From assembly GCF_965138505.1 (NCBI RefSeq), contig NZ_CBCSCO010000001.1, positions 682,001-746,000 on the forward strand: a stretch of 64,000 nt of DNA, in the 5' to 3' direction. The stretch comes from Litorimonas haliclonae (lineage in GTDB: Bacteria; Pseudomonadota; Alphaproteobacteria; Caulobacterales; Maricaulaceae). Shown here piece after piece: positions 52,377 through 61,021 of this stretch. The translations under genes and the position numbers were made by a program. The first letter of the stretch is position 1. Every line of letters starts with the position of its first letter. Below the pieces are notes generated by a model. It ran no database searches. It saw only the letters and a list, made by a program, of their open reading frames with translations, and was not told the DNA's origin.

Positions 52377-53783
52377 TTAGCCCCCAGCCTCATCTAGGGC
52401 CTGCGCCAATTCTTTTTCAAGATTAAAGTAGCGCGCTCGATCCCAGAACGCCGGGCGGGCGATACCCGTCGATTTATGTTCGCCGATAATATTTCCCTGT
52501 GCGTCCTCTCCGTCCATTTCATAAACGATAAGGTCCTGGGTGACGATAACGTCGCCTTCCATTCCGATGACCTCTGTAATTTTCGTGATACGGCGAGACC
52601 CATCCCGCAAGCGGGCGGCCTGCACAATGACGTCGACAGAGCCGACAATCATTTCCCGAATTGTTTTCGCCGGAAGGGAAAACCCGCCCATTGTAATCAT
52701 GGATTCCAGACGGGACAGAGCCTCTCGAGGGGAGTTCGCATGGAGCGTTCCCATGGAGCCGTCATGGCCTGTGTTCATCGCCTGCAAGAGGTCAAAGGCT
52801 TCGGGCCCCCGGACCTCGCCCACGATAATGCGTTCAGGACGCATCCGCAGACAGTTTTTAACCAAGTCGGCCATTGAAACCTTGCCCTTGCCTTCAAGGT
52901 TTGGCGGCCGTGTTTCAAGACGGACAACATGCGGCTGTTGTAATTGGAGTTCGGCAGCATCTTCGCAGGTAATGATCCGCTCATCCGGATGGATAAATCC
53001 GGTAAGACAGTTCAAAAGCGTCGTCTTACCGGAGCCGGTACCGCCGGAAATTACAATGTTACACTGACAGGCCCCGATAATTTCCAGGACGCGAGCACCG
53101 GCCGGAGAAATGGATTTAAAATTCACCAGATCCTTGAGCTGGAGCTTGTCCTTTTTAAATTTCCGAATAGTCAGCGACGGCCCGTCAATAGAAAGCGGCG
53201 GCGCAATCACGTTAACCCGCGATCCGTCAAGCAGACGCGCGTCACAAATTGGGCTGGCTTCATCAACGCGTCGGCCTACTTGGCTCACAATCCGCTGACA
53301 GATATTCATGAGCTGGGTATTGTCACGGAAACGGATATTCGTCTTTATCATCTTACCATTGGTCTCGATGAAAACGTGCTTTGCGCCATTGACCATAATA
53401 TCCGCAATATCGTCCCGGGCGAGCAATGGCTCGAGCGGGCCATAACCAAGGATGTCATCGCATATTTCAGTTATAAGCTGATTTTGCTCAGCCACAGACA
53501 AGCGCACATTCCGGATGGCGATAATCTCATCAACAATTGTGCGAATTTCCTCGCGCGCTTTATCCATCTGCATTCCGGCCAGAGCCGTAACATCAATGGT
53601 TTCAAACAGAGCGTTAAAGATAGTCGCCTTGGTTTCGTAATACTCATCTGACGGATCCGCACTGCGCGAAGTCGTCGGGGCCTCTGTCACGGGCTTCGGA
53701 GCCGCTTCCGACGGAGGAGCAACTACCTTTTTCTCGGTGACAGGCGCTTTGAGCGCTGTAGCTTCTGAACGTTTACCGAACAT
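52377..53783 (-). CDS. cpaF: Tad pilus assembly ATPase CpaF/TadA
   Basis: A hexameric secretion ATPase of 468 residues that powers Flp pilus extension and probably retraction. After a Pro/Ala/Ser-rich N-terminus (1-45) come the N-terminal domain and the RecA-like core with Walker A GGTGSGKTTLLN (about 244-255), the Asp-box region CEDAAELQL, Walker B ERIIVGEVRGPEA and the His-box motif GHDGSMGTLHANSP. It sits between cpaE and tadB, with only 2-6 nt between the genes. Confidence 0.96.
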   Translation of the reverse strand: MFGKRSEATALKAPVTEKKVVAPPSEAAPKPVTEAPTTSRSADPSDEYYETKATIFNALFETIDVTALAGMQMDKAREEIRTIVDEIIAIRNVRLSVAEQNQLITEICDDILGYGPLEPLLARDDIADIMVNGAKHVFIETNGKMIKTNIRFRDNTQLMNICQRIVSQVGRRVDEASPICDARLLDGSRVNVIAPPLSIDGPSLTIRKFKKDKLQLKDLVNFKSISPAGARVLEIIGACQCNIVISGGTGSGKTTLLNCLTGFIHPDERIITCEDAAELQLQQPHVVRLETRPPNLEGKGKVSMADLVKNCLRMRPERIIVGEVRGPEAFDLLQAMNTGHDGSMGTLHANSPREALSRLESMITMGGFSLPAKTIREMIVGSVDVIVQAARLRDGSRRITKITEVIGMEGDVIVTQDLIVYEMDGEDAQGNIIGEHKSTGIARPAFWDRARYFNLEKELAQALDEAGG

Positions 53784-53789
53784 GGGCGC

Positions 53790-55463
53790 TTATTTTCCTT
53801 TTTTCAGGAATGAAAAGATTGATTTTCCTTTTTCCCCACCACCGTCTTTTTTCGGCAATTTGAACTTTCGTTTTCCGCCTTCATTTTGCTGGGCGGCGTC
53901 GAAACGTCCGGTTTTCAAACGGTTGGCAACATAATTCAGTCCGGAAACAGTGCGTTCTGCCGCTTTGACCTGATCGAGCATTTTCCCTTCATTGGCGGCT
54001 TCGAAAAAACTTTCCGGGTCAAAGCTGATAACGAGGCTGGGTTCGAGACCCACGGCGGACGCAAATTCCTTTACCGGAATTTCAGCTGATTTACTCATCC
54101 CAGTTTTATTCAAAATTAGGATAGGGTCTGCATCATTCGGGCGTTGTGAGCGTAAAAAATCAACCAAGTTCTTTGTATTGCGAAGATTGGCCAGATCCGG
54201 CGTTGCCGTAATCACAACGTCATCGACACTCGTTAGCACGCCGGTCGTCCAGTCAGCCCAATAATGCGGCATGTCCAAAATCGTTAGGGGGCTGATCGAC
54301 CGCACGCCATTGACCACGGCTTCATAAGCTTCGCTGTCGAGAACGGGTTTACTATTCAAAGAACTTGCCGCCGGCAGGATGGAGAGTTTTGCCGTATGCC
54401 GGATCATGATCCGATCGAGCAAAGTTTCGTCCAAGCGATCCGGCTGCCCAAGAGCTTCTTCCAGCCCCTGAGAATTGTCATAGGCAAAATCGAGTCCTGT
54501 CGTCCCAAAGGAACTATCGAGATCCACCAGAGCCGTTTCCTGCCCGAGTGTCTCAGACAGACACCACGCCATATTATGCGCCAAGGTAGAGGAGCCGACC
54601 CCGCCTTTTGCCCCGAAAAAGGCTGTAACTCGACCGATAAAGGGTGCTTCCGGATCTGAATAAAGATCCCCTAGGGACCGAATTAGATTCAGCGACATCA
54701 ACGGAGGGACGATATAGTCTGACACGCCCTTATCCATCAACTGACGGTAAAGGCGGATATCGTTTGCTGCGCCAATAATAACAACTTTGGTTCCTTCATC
54801 ACAAACAGAGGCAAGTTGTTCTAGCTGGGCAAAAAGCTCTGGCCCGCGCATCCCCGTTTCAACCAAAATGAGGCTAGGGGTGTTTTCCTTGCGATAATAT
54901 TCAATCGCCGATGGGAGTCCGCCCATGTAAATCTTCATATTGACGCGTTTCATGCGCCAGTCTCGTGTCGTGGAATTTATAACGCTTGCGGATTCCTGGC
55001 GATCACAAAAGGCGTGAATCGAAATTTGCGGCAGGGCTTTCTCTCCCCCTTCGCGCGCCGCTTCTTCTTCCATCGCATCGGCGGGCATTCCCATTTCAAC
55101 AGGAGGCGGCATTTGTCCGGCAGGCATTTGCGTTTCAGCGGGCGGCATCTGGCCGTGCGGCGCCGCCTGTTGCGGGGCAGAATTCGGAGTGGGCATCGAC
55201 CGGGGGGGATGGCCGGGATTTGGCTGGGCCATTGGGGCTGGGGAAAGTGGAGCCGCAGCCTGCTGTTGAGGCGCATGCGATTGAGGGGCTTGGGGTTGCC
55301 GAGCCGGCGCAGGTTGCGGTGCCGCCATAGGCTGCGGCGGCGGCATTTGACCGTGAGGCATATTATTTTGAGGCATTTGCCCTTGCGGCATGGCCATGGG
55401 CTGTGGAGTCGGCATTTGACGCAAAGGGGTCGGCTGGGAAGGCGATGTAGGACTTTGGGTCAT
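53790..55463 (-). CDS. cpaE: Pilus localisation ATPase CpaE/TadZ with repeat-rich N-terminus
   Basis: A 557-residue protein that places the Tad machine at the cell pole. Residues 1-145 are a low-complexity stretch of Met, Pro, Gln and Ala with repeated GQMP units, much longer than in most CpaE. A receiver-like domain follows (about 145-270, lacking an evident phospho-Asp motif), then a ParA/MinD-type ATPase with the deviant Walker A GAKGGVGSST (about 281-290) and VDLDSSFG. The C-terminus is very basic (Lys/Gly-rich). It lies 6 nt before cpaF. No clear ribosome binding site is seen at the chosen start. Confidence 0.92.
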   Translation of the reverse strand: MTQSPTSPSQPTPLRQMPTPQPMAMPQGQMPQNNMPHGQMPPPQPMAAPQPAPARQPQAPQSHAPQQQAAAPLSPAPMAQPNPGHPPRSMPTPNSAPQQAAPHGQMPPAETQMPAGQMPPPVEMGMPADAMEEEAAREGGEKALPQISIHAFCDRQESASVINSTTRDWRMKRVNMKIYMGGLPSAIEYYRKENTPSLILVETGMRGPELFAQLEQLASVCDEGTKVVIIGAANDIRLYRQLMDKGVSDYIVPPLMSLNLIRSLGDLYSDPEAPFIGRVTAFFGAKGGVGSSTLAHNMAWCLSETLGQETALVDLDSSFGTTGLDFAYDNSQGLEEALGQPDRLDETLLDRIMIRHTAKLSILPAASSLNSKPVLDSEAYEAVVNGVRSISPLTILDMPHYWADWTTGVLTSVDDVVITATPDLANLRNTKNLVDFLRSQRPNDADPILILNKTGMSKSAEIPVKEFASAVGLEPSLVISFDPESFFEAANEGKMLDQVKAAERTVSGLNYVANRLKTGRFDAAQQNEGGKRKFKLPKKDGGGEKGKSIFSFLKKGK

Positions 55464-55539
55464 AGAGTATATCCGGTCATTTCTATCCAGCCCCGACTAG
55501 AGGAGCCATCAGAGTGATATGGGGCCAAATTGAGTGTCA

Positions 55540-56220
55540 TTATTCTGCGTCAAACTTCACGGACTGTTCAGGAGGCCGTTCAGCTGCCGTAGATTCGCCT
55601 TTAATATATTTGTCATACACAACGGTGCGGCGCTGCGAATTTGGCGCCGTTCCAGCGTAAGGCTCTAGGAATTGACGCGGATCAGATACCATGGCGGCTA
55701 GATTGGCATTTGCTGAACATCCAAAAGACTGATTGGGCTGATTATTATATGTTCGGGTAAGATCATCCATAAACCGGCAATCGGCCGGAATAGCGCGTAA
55801 AGTACGGTAGGAGACTACGACAGGCGCCGGGGCCTCTGGCTCGCTCTGATATTCGCCGGTTTGAAGCGCGGCAGGGTTCACCCCGGCTTGCGCCATCAAG
55901 GTGCGAACCAAAGTGTTTGCTTGCTGAGCGCCAAGACCGGATAACTTTCCGGTTGGCATATTGACATAAAGTGGGCCGTCGCCGCTGACGCGGTAACTTT
56001 CTAGAAACTGGCCGACTGCAAACTGATCCCGCGCTGACAGCTCCAGCCCTTCGGGGCGAGCGTAAAGTTCTAGACGTTCAATAGATTCGGCTACCTTGAT
56101 TTGATTGCGGAGCGGCGTTGGCGGGTGCGACGGCATTGGCGTCGAGCAGGCCGATAAAACGCCTGCTGCCACAGACGCCAAGACCAGATGCCGGATATTT
56201 TTGGAGGATTGTTTCATCAT
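55540..56220 (-). CDS. cpaD: Pilus assembly lipoprotein CpaD
   Basis: A 226-residue outer-membrane lipoprotein with lipobox LSAC. The CpaD-type region includes FLESYRVSGDGPLYVNMP and the conserved NQSFGCSANANLAAMVSDPRQF stretch, here read only in part. CpaD is thought to stabilise the CpaC secretin in the outer membrane. It lies 6 nt after cpaC in the operon. Confidence 0.93.
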   Translation of the reverse strand: MMKQSSKNIRHLVLASVAAGVLSACSTPMPSHPPTPLRNQIKVAESIERLELYARPEGLELSARDQFAVGQFLESYRVSGDGPLYVNMPTGKLSGLGAQQANTLVRTLMAQAGVNPAALQTGEYQSEPEAPAPVVVSYRTLRAIPADCRFMDDLTRTYNNQPNQSFGCSANANLAAMVSDPRQFLEPYAGTAPNSQRRTVVYDKYIKGESTAAERPPEQSVKFDAE

Positions 56221-56226
56221 TATCTC

Positions 56227-57747
56227 CTAATCGACCACATGACCGAAGGGACCGCCCAGAGCGGGCTGGGAAATTCTCGGCTGACCATCATCGGAATAAA
56301 CCTTGTTCAAACGTCCGAGCAGGATTGAATCGGTATCTGTCGGAGAGACAAATCCGTCCAGCGGCGTCTGTAACTTGTCCGGGTGGGTCGCATCGACCAA
56401 ATAAGGCGTAACAATCACAACCAATTCGGTTTGCGTATTTGTTGTATCACTATTGCGAAACAGCGCGCCAAGGCCGGGTATGTCTTTGGCCCCGGGTGTC
56501 CCGTCACTAGAGCTTCGGCTCTCTTCCCGTATGAGACCTGCGATGACAAGGCTTCCGCCCGCCGGCATTTCAACGACCGTATTCGCGCGCCTGACGCGCA
56601 AACCCAGAATGTCAGACGACAACCCGCCGGTCTCGAAAGACCCTTCAGTTGTCGGCTCTGAGACTTCTGTCGAGATATTCAGCGAGATCAGCCCTTCGCT
56701 TAGAACAACCGGCGTAAATCCGAGGGAAACGCCGTAAGGTTTGAATTCAAATTCGCGTTGCGTCCGTCCAAACTCATCCAAGAAGACATTTGTGAGGAGT
56801 GGAAACTCCCCCCCGATGAGAGTGTTTGCTGTTTCACCGGAAATAGCGGTTAAGCTTGGCTCGGCAAGTGTCCGAATAAGGCCAACGCGTTCAAGCGCTT
56901 GAATGGCTCCAGTGAGAGACGTAATATCTCCGCCGCTCGGGCGAATGGTGGCGTCCCCAGTTAGCCCGGCCAAAGAATCAAGACCGTTATTGCTGACGAG
57001 AGAAACAGTGGATTCGCCCAGCTGCGCGACCGCGCCGATATTGAAGCCTAGCTGTTTCGTGACGGAGCGCTGCATTTCCACAATGCGCACTTTCAACATG
57101 ACCTGATCTCGGCCTTCAATCGCCATCAGATTGACTATTTCGCCTGGATCGTAAGTGCCTGTTGCAATTTCATTCAGCCAAAGCCTGGCCAGTTTTTCAA
57201 TTCTATCCGCAGAAGCTGCATTTTGAACAGAACCGGTCAAAAGGATATTATTGTGTATCGCCTGGACTTCGACCTCCGCGTCCCCGACATTCTTACGAAT
57301 AAGGCGCGCCAGCTCAGAGATGTCGCGTTCAACGCGGATATTCAGGTTCAAGAGCTCCTGATCGTTCTGCCCGTAAAAATAGGCATTTGTCTGACCGGCC
57401 TGTTTACCGATTAGGACGGTTCGCGTGGACGTGTGAACAACGGCCTCGACGACATCAGGGTTTGAGACAATAACGTCCTGAATGCCCTGCGGAAGCTCAA
57501 TCACTTTGGATTTGCCATATGGCAGAACAATGTCGCGTTCGTTCGTCGTCGCGCTCTGAACGCTCATTGGCGCAGCGTTTACTGAGCCTATATCGGCGTA
57601 GGAACGTGTATTCGCTTCGGCGGAAAAGGCCAAAAGGGTTGCAGCCGTCAGGCCAGCGCCGCTTAGGGCGGCAGCTTTAAACGCTCCCTTTTTCTCGGCT
57701 ATGGAACGGCAAAACACCTGGCTTAGAGTGTGGCGAATATTCGTCAT
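56227..57747 (-). CDS. cpaC: Tad secretin CpaC/RcpA
   Basis: An outer-membrane secretin of 506 residues that forms the pilus exit channel. An N-terminal export signal is followed by the pilus N-domain (VIELPQGIQDVIVSNPDVVEAV), a BON-like domain (about 140-205) and the secretin domain (about 225-440) with RTLAEPSLTAISGETANTLIGG and VPPV-type barrel strands. Its start codon overlaps the cpaB stop (TAATG). A second, shorter protein with only the N-domain is encoded at 60278. Confidence 0.95.
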   Translation of the reverse strand: MTNIRHTLSQVFCRSIAEKKGAFKAAALSGAGLTAATLLAFSAEANTRSYADIGSVNAAPMSVQSATTNERDIVLPYGKSKVIELPQGIQDVIVSNPDVVEAVVHTSTRTVLIGKQAGQTNAYFYGQNDQELLNLNIRVERDISELARLIRKNVGDAEVEVQAIHNNILLTGSVQNAASADRIEKLARLWLNEIATGTYDPGEIVNLMAIEGRDQVMLKVRIVEMQRSVTKQLGFNIGAVAQLGESTVSLVSNNGLDSLAGLTGDATIRPSGGDITSLTGAIQALERVGLIRTLAEPSLTAISGETANTLIGGEFPLLTNVFLDEFGRTQREFEFKPYGVSLGFTPVVLSEGLISLNISTEVSEPTTEGSFETGGLSSDILGLRVRRANTVVEMPAGGSLVIAGLIREESRSSSDGTPGAKDIPGLGALFRNSDTTNTQTELVVIVTPYLVDATHPDKLQTPLDGFVSPTDTDSILLGRLNKVYSDDGQPRISQPALGGPFGHVVD

Positions 57748-58610
57748 TATTGACCCCTTATCGCAACGCGTTGTGGCTCACCCGAACGATAAACGACGAG
57801 ATCAGAAGGCGGCGCTTCTTCTTGGTATACGGCTCGCTTAGCCGCGCTCGGGGCTGATGATCGTGAGCTGTTTAATCCGCGCAGAGCCAAACTAATTTCT
57901 CCGGAAGACTGCGCTTCTTGTAGCAAAGTCGAGTCAGACGGGCTCAGCTCAAACGTCGCTGTAGACCCGATAACGAAAGCTTCGCCTTCCGGATCCGTGG
58001 CAAATGTCTGATCAATGGCAAGAACCTGAACATTTTCAAAAAGGATGTTGGAAACATTTACTTCATCGCGAACAATGCCGTTTGTGCGTTGACCCCCGGT
58101 ATTAGAGGTTTGGAGATTAAACTTTTCTGTCAGAATAATATCGACGCGATCTCCGGGTTGAATGAACCCACCGGCGGCTGTTTCCACCGAAATCCGAGTT
58201 GTCACAGCGCGCATTCCAGGCTCCAGCATTGCCGCCATCACGCCTGCATTTCCTGCGCGAACGAGTTTAGCTTCATTAATGGGTTCACCTTCGAAAATCT
58301 CAGCCTTTACGATAGACCCTTCCAATTCCTGCATAGCTTCAGGGCGATCCGCCTCATCATTCGTAATCAAACTGGGTTGAATGCTTTCTTTCGGCCAAGG
58401 TTTCCAAGAAAGGTGGTCTGCTGTAATCCGTGTGCCTAAAGGGATATTCGCATTAGCGGTCAGAACTTCTACATATTCAACTTGTTGAACTACGGGCTCC
58501 GCATTATTCACCACCGGAGTTTTCGGGGCCGCGAATTTTTGAATAGCGAACCAGAGCACTAATGCTGCTCCTCCCAGTATCGCCACTTTTATAAGTTTTG
58601 AGCTGTCCAT
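57747..58610 (-). CDS. cpaB: Pilus assembly protein CpaB/RcpC
   Basis: A 287-residue periplasmic protein with one N-terminal membrane anchor (VAILGGAALVLWFAIQKF). It carries the SAF-type domain (VLTANANIPLGTRITADHLSWKPWP) and an RcpC-type beta-rich C-terminal region (GMRAVTTRISVETAAGGFIQPGDRV). SAF domains may bind peptidoglycan-like sugars, helping anchor the channel. It starts the run cpaB to tadC, preceded by a 251-nt gap with a CtrA half-site. Confidence 0.94.
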   Translation of the reverse strand: MDSSKLIKVAILGGAALVLWFAIQKFAAPKTPVVNNAEPVVQQVEYVEVLTANANIPLGTRITADHLSWKPWPKESIQPSLITNDEADRPEAMQELEGSIVKAEIFEGEPINEAKLVRAGNAGVMAAMLEPGMRAVTTRISVETAAGGFIQPGDRVDIILTEKFNLQTSNTGGQRTNGIVRDEVNVSNILFENVQVLAIDQTFATDPEGEAFVIGSTATFELSPSDSTLLQEAQSSGEISLALRGLNSSRSSAPSAAKRAVYQEEAPPSDLVVYRSGEPQRVAIRGQ

Positions 58611-58676
58611 AACCCCTCACATGACCGGAATGGTCATTTTCCATTACGCCTCTCTTAGACAGAGAATCGATAAAGT

Positions 58677-58684
58677 ATGGTTAA
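58677..58684 (-). promoter_or_regulatory. CtrA half-site TTAACCAT before cpaB
   Basis: TTAACCAT reads on the minus strand about 67 nt upstream of the cpaB start, with a second TTAACC nearby (58711-58716 region). Neither has the 7-nt-spaced partner of a full box. The 251-nt cpaA-cpaB gap otherwise holds no gene. Confidence 0.3.
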
Positions 58685-58861
58685 GATGTAAAAAGGGACG
58701 GCAAAGAATTGGTTAACGCAGGTGGCAGAAAACTGAAATCTCTTGAAAATTCAATAATTGAGTGTTCTTAAACGGCTATGTGACCAATCAAATCGGGCCT
58801 GCCCCCTTCAAAACTAGGCAACCCGAGCCGAGGACAAAAGTAATCTAGGCAGACGAAGCCC

Positions 58862-59368
58862 TTAATTTCCCAACGCAACTTTGAAAAGTTCGCTTTGCGG
58901 TAGGGTGAGCAGCGCGCCGCCGGCCAAAGCCAATCCATAAGGCATAGCTTTTTCTTCTTTGAATAATCCATATCCCCAGGAAGAGGTAGACAGCCAAACC
59001 GGTGCGTATTTGCGGCCTATCAGCAAAATCAAAGCTAAAGCCCCGCCCAAAATGCCTGTGTAGCCAATATAGAGTACGACATCGCTCCAGGTCCACCAGA
59101 GTGACGTGGCCGCTAAAAGTTTAGCATCTCCACCGCCGAGCCACCCGAGGGCAAACATAATAAAACCTGCGATGAAAACGGTTAGACCCACCAAGACGTG
59201 CTCGCCCAGAACGGCAAATCCATCCCACGCGAAGGGAATCATAGCGAAAAACAAAGCTGCGGTTAGCAGGCTAATCCAATTTGGAATCTTCATGATAGCC
59301 GCGTCTTTAATTGCCGCCATGATCATGCAGAGGGAAAAAGCAAAAAATATAATAAAAGGAAATATCAT
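58862..59368 (-). CDS. cpaA: Prepilin peptidase CpaA/TadV
   Basis: An aspartic membrane protease of 168 residues that cleaves the Flp prepilins. The catalytic Asp residues are D22 (IKDAAIMKIPN) and D81 (GGGDAKLL), the GxGD signature. About five membrane helices are predicted. Like other Tad peptidases it lacks the N-methyltransferase domain of PilD. It lies between the two flp genes and cpaB on the same strand. Confidence 0.94.
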   Translation of the reverse strand: MIFPFIIFFAFSLCMIMAAIKDAAIMKIPNWISLLTAALFFAMIPFAWDGFAVLGEHVLVGLTVFIAGFIMFALGWLGGGDAKLLAATSLWWTWSDVVLYIGYTGILGGALALILLIGRKYAPVWLSTSSWGYGLFKEEKAMPYGLALAGGALLTLPQSELFKVALGN

Positions 59369-59427
59369 TTGAACTACCGACTAACTATTTATGAGTTAGC
59401 GTAGCGCAACAGTCTTAATATTGGGTT

Positions 59428-59444
59428 TCTGAATATATTTCAGA
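59428..59444. promoter_or_regulatory. Perfect palindrome in the flp2-cpaA gap
   Basis: TCTGAA and TTCAGA flank TATAT, giving 6-bp arms, 60 nt upstream of the cpaA start and 38 nt after the second pilin gene. No T-run follows, so an operator is more likely than a terminator. The binding protein is unknown. Confidence 0.35.
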
Positions 59445-59481
59445 CCCTTTGACTATAGGACCCTTGGAGGAGGAGGATCAG

Positions 59482-59643
59482 TTACGATTCGTCGAGTTCT
59501 CCACTCGTCTCAAGAAAGAAATTGTTTATAGAGTCACCTAAAAGGCCTGCTCCGGCCACAATGGTTACGGCGATCATCGCAGCAATCAGTCCATATTCTA
59601 CGGCAGTTGCCCCAGAGTCGTCGTTTAAAAATTTAATAAACAT
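59482..59643 (-). CDS. Flp-family pilin, second copy
   Basis: A 53-residue prepilin subunit. The leader MFIKFLNDDSG ends at the processing site G11 before ATAVEY, matching the Flp rule G/XXXXEY. The hydrophobic helix (LIAAMIAVTIVAGAGLL) forms the filament core and the tail is acidic. The frame is open to 59679, but the ATG at 59643 (GGGG upstream) gives a normal short leader. It lies 121 nt after flp1 and its product differs clearly in the C-terminal tail. Confidence 0.9.
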   Translation of the reverse strand: MFIKFLNDDSGATAVEYGLIAAMIAVTIVAGAGLLGDSINNFFLETSGELDES

Positions 59644-59707
59644 TTCAGCCCCACATGAATACGCCTGATATTTTTGCAAGATCGGATTGTTTGCAATCAG
59701 GTCTTCT

Positions 59708-59740
59708 TAAAAAAACAGGCCACACACTGGCGGCCTGTTT
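59708..59740 (-). terminator. Terminator between the two pilin genes
   Basis: AAACAGGCC (59713-59721) and GGCCTGTTT (59732-59740) form a 9-bp stem with a 10-nt loop, followed by a T-run on the minus strand. It would end most flp1 transcripts and let flp1 be expressed far above the downstream pilus genes. Confidence 0.9.
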
Positions 59741-59764
59741 ATAATAACTTACGTAATAGCGAGA

Positions 59765-59956
59765 TTAACCGCCAGAGTTATCGTTTGATGCACCGTCAAG
59801 TTCATCAGCAACACCTGAGAATTTGTCGTTGATGGAGTCACCAAGTTGTGTCGCGCCGCCGATAAGAGCTACAGCGATAAGAGCGGCAATCAGACCATAT
59901 TCAATAGCTGTTGCACCAGATTCGTCTTTGATAAAACGGTTTACTAAATTTTGCAT
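59765..59956 (-). CDS. Flp-family major pilin
   Basis: A 63-residue Flp/Fap prepilin. The processing site is G14 before ATAIEY (E19, Y20), the helix is LIAALIAVALIGGA, and the polar tail ends SNDNSGG. Its own promoter region, strong GGGAG Shine-Dalgarno sequence and following terminator suggest it is the main subunit. It is cleaved by CpaA and exported through CpaC. A CtrA-like box lies about 113-129 nt upstream. Confidence 0.95.
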   Translation of the reverse strand: MQNLVNRFIKDESGATAIEYGLIAALIAVALIGGATQLGDSINDKFSGVADELDGASNDNSGG

Positions 59957-60277
59957 AACTTACTCCCACGTATGCTAGTCAATTATAAAGGGACAATCCC
60001 AATTCACAGGGTTTTCCCTGATGTGATGACTTATAGGGAAGATGGATTACGGCCTGGTTAGGAGACGTGGTAAATTTGTAATTAATTCCGCCTTTTTTCG
60101 GCATTTTCGCTAAAAAACTTGAAATTTCATCGATTTTTTCCGGCCCTTTTCTTGGAATTTTTATAGCTATTATAATGTATAGGCGTCAAAAAACGTTTTA
60201 TCGGGCTGGGTCGCCGCATTTGTAAACGCTTCATTCACCACATGGCTGTAGACAGATTGTGAACGCCGGAGGCATTT
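59957..60277. promoter_or_regulatory. Divergent control region between flp1 and the secretin-N-domain gene
   Basis: This 321-nt gap holds no gene that I can support. It contains a CAGGG-TTTT-CCCTG hairpin (60007-60020) in the flp1 leader, a TATAAG (minus) near 60030 as a candidate flp1 -10, a CtrA-like box at 60069-60085, and a TATAAT at 60171-60176 that could serve the plus-strand gene 102 nt downstream. Confidence 0.5.
60069..60085 (-). promoter_or_regulatory. Near-consensus CtrA box (TTAA-N7-TTTACC) before flp1
   Basis: On the minus strand TTAA is followed after 7 nt by TTTACC, one mismatch from the CtrA consensus. A CTAACC half-site lies about 15 nt closer to the pilin gene. In Caulobacter pilA is directly activated by CtrA, so the same control is likely here but unproven. 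Confidence 0.45.
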
Positions 60278-60886
60278 ATGCGAAACCTGAAATCATTTAC
60301 ATTATCAATAGCGGCGGCTTTGGCCGTTGTGTCCCTCCCCTCGCTGGCCTCAGCGGGGCAATATGTGACGCAGGGGCACGCTTATTCTGTTGAATTGAAT
60401 AAAACCGAAATTCTACGCCTTCCTGCTGCCGCAAGCGCGGTCGTGATCGGCAACCCTTCAATTGCCGATGTTTCTGTCCACGCTGCCGACACCTTATTTG
60501 TCGTCGGGCGGGGCTACGGAGAAACCAATCTTATTGTTCTGGATCAGCAGGGACGCACCTTGATGGATGCCGACATTCAAGTATCGCAATCTCCTACGTC
60601 TAAGAGCGTGCGGGTCTTTAACCGCAGCAGCCGACAAAGCTTTAATTGCGCGCCAAAGTGTCAGCCAGCCCCTGTTTTAGGGGATTCCCCTGACTTTATT
60701 GGAGATTTCACCTCTACGGAGCGCGCCATTGTTTCAAGTCAAGCTTTGGGCGCGCAATCTGGCGGAGCTCCGAGTTTCGGGGGCGAAGGGGTTTCCTCCT
60801 CTTCTCCGCAGATTTCACCCGAACCTATAATGGGCGGCCCAAATACCGGATTTGAAGGTCAGACATCAGGACGTTCAGATTTCTAA
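60278..60886 (+). CDS. Secretin N-domain protein of the pilus locus
   Basis: A 202-residue exported protein (signal peptide ending SLASA near residue 26). Residues 30-105 match the pilus N-domain also found in CpaC (VELNKTEILRLPAAASAVVI, IADVSVHAADTLFVVGRG), but no secretin barrel follows. The rest is a Ser/Gly/Pro-rich tail with a CAPKC pair. It may cap or extend the secretin vestibule. It is divergent from flp1 and followed by TadE and TadG genes. Confidence 0.88.
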   Translation: MRNLKSFTLSIAAALAVVSLPSLASAGQYVTQGHAYSVELNKTEILRLPAAASAVVIGNPSIADVSVHAADTLFVVGRGYGETNLIVLDQQGRTLMDADIQVSQSPTSKSVRVFNRSSRQSFNCAPKCQPAPVLGDSPDFIGDFTSTERAIVSSQALGAQSGGAPSFGGEGVSSSSPQISPEPIMGGPNTGFEGQTSGRSDF

Positions 60887-61021
60887 ATTGCCGCGCGTAT
60901 GAGCTGAAATTTGAAACCAGCCTCTTTGCCGCCTTAAATTTCACGCCCTGTTAAGCCTGTTTTTTGGACGAATTTTAAGCTCTTTCCTCTAGTCTTACGG
61001 GGAATGTCTGTGGGGTTGATA

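Noticed and set aside
52944..53651. A 235-codon plus-strand frame opposite cpaF
   Set aside because: The cpaF frame has complete ATPase motifs; the antisense product has no recognisable domain.
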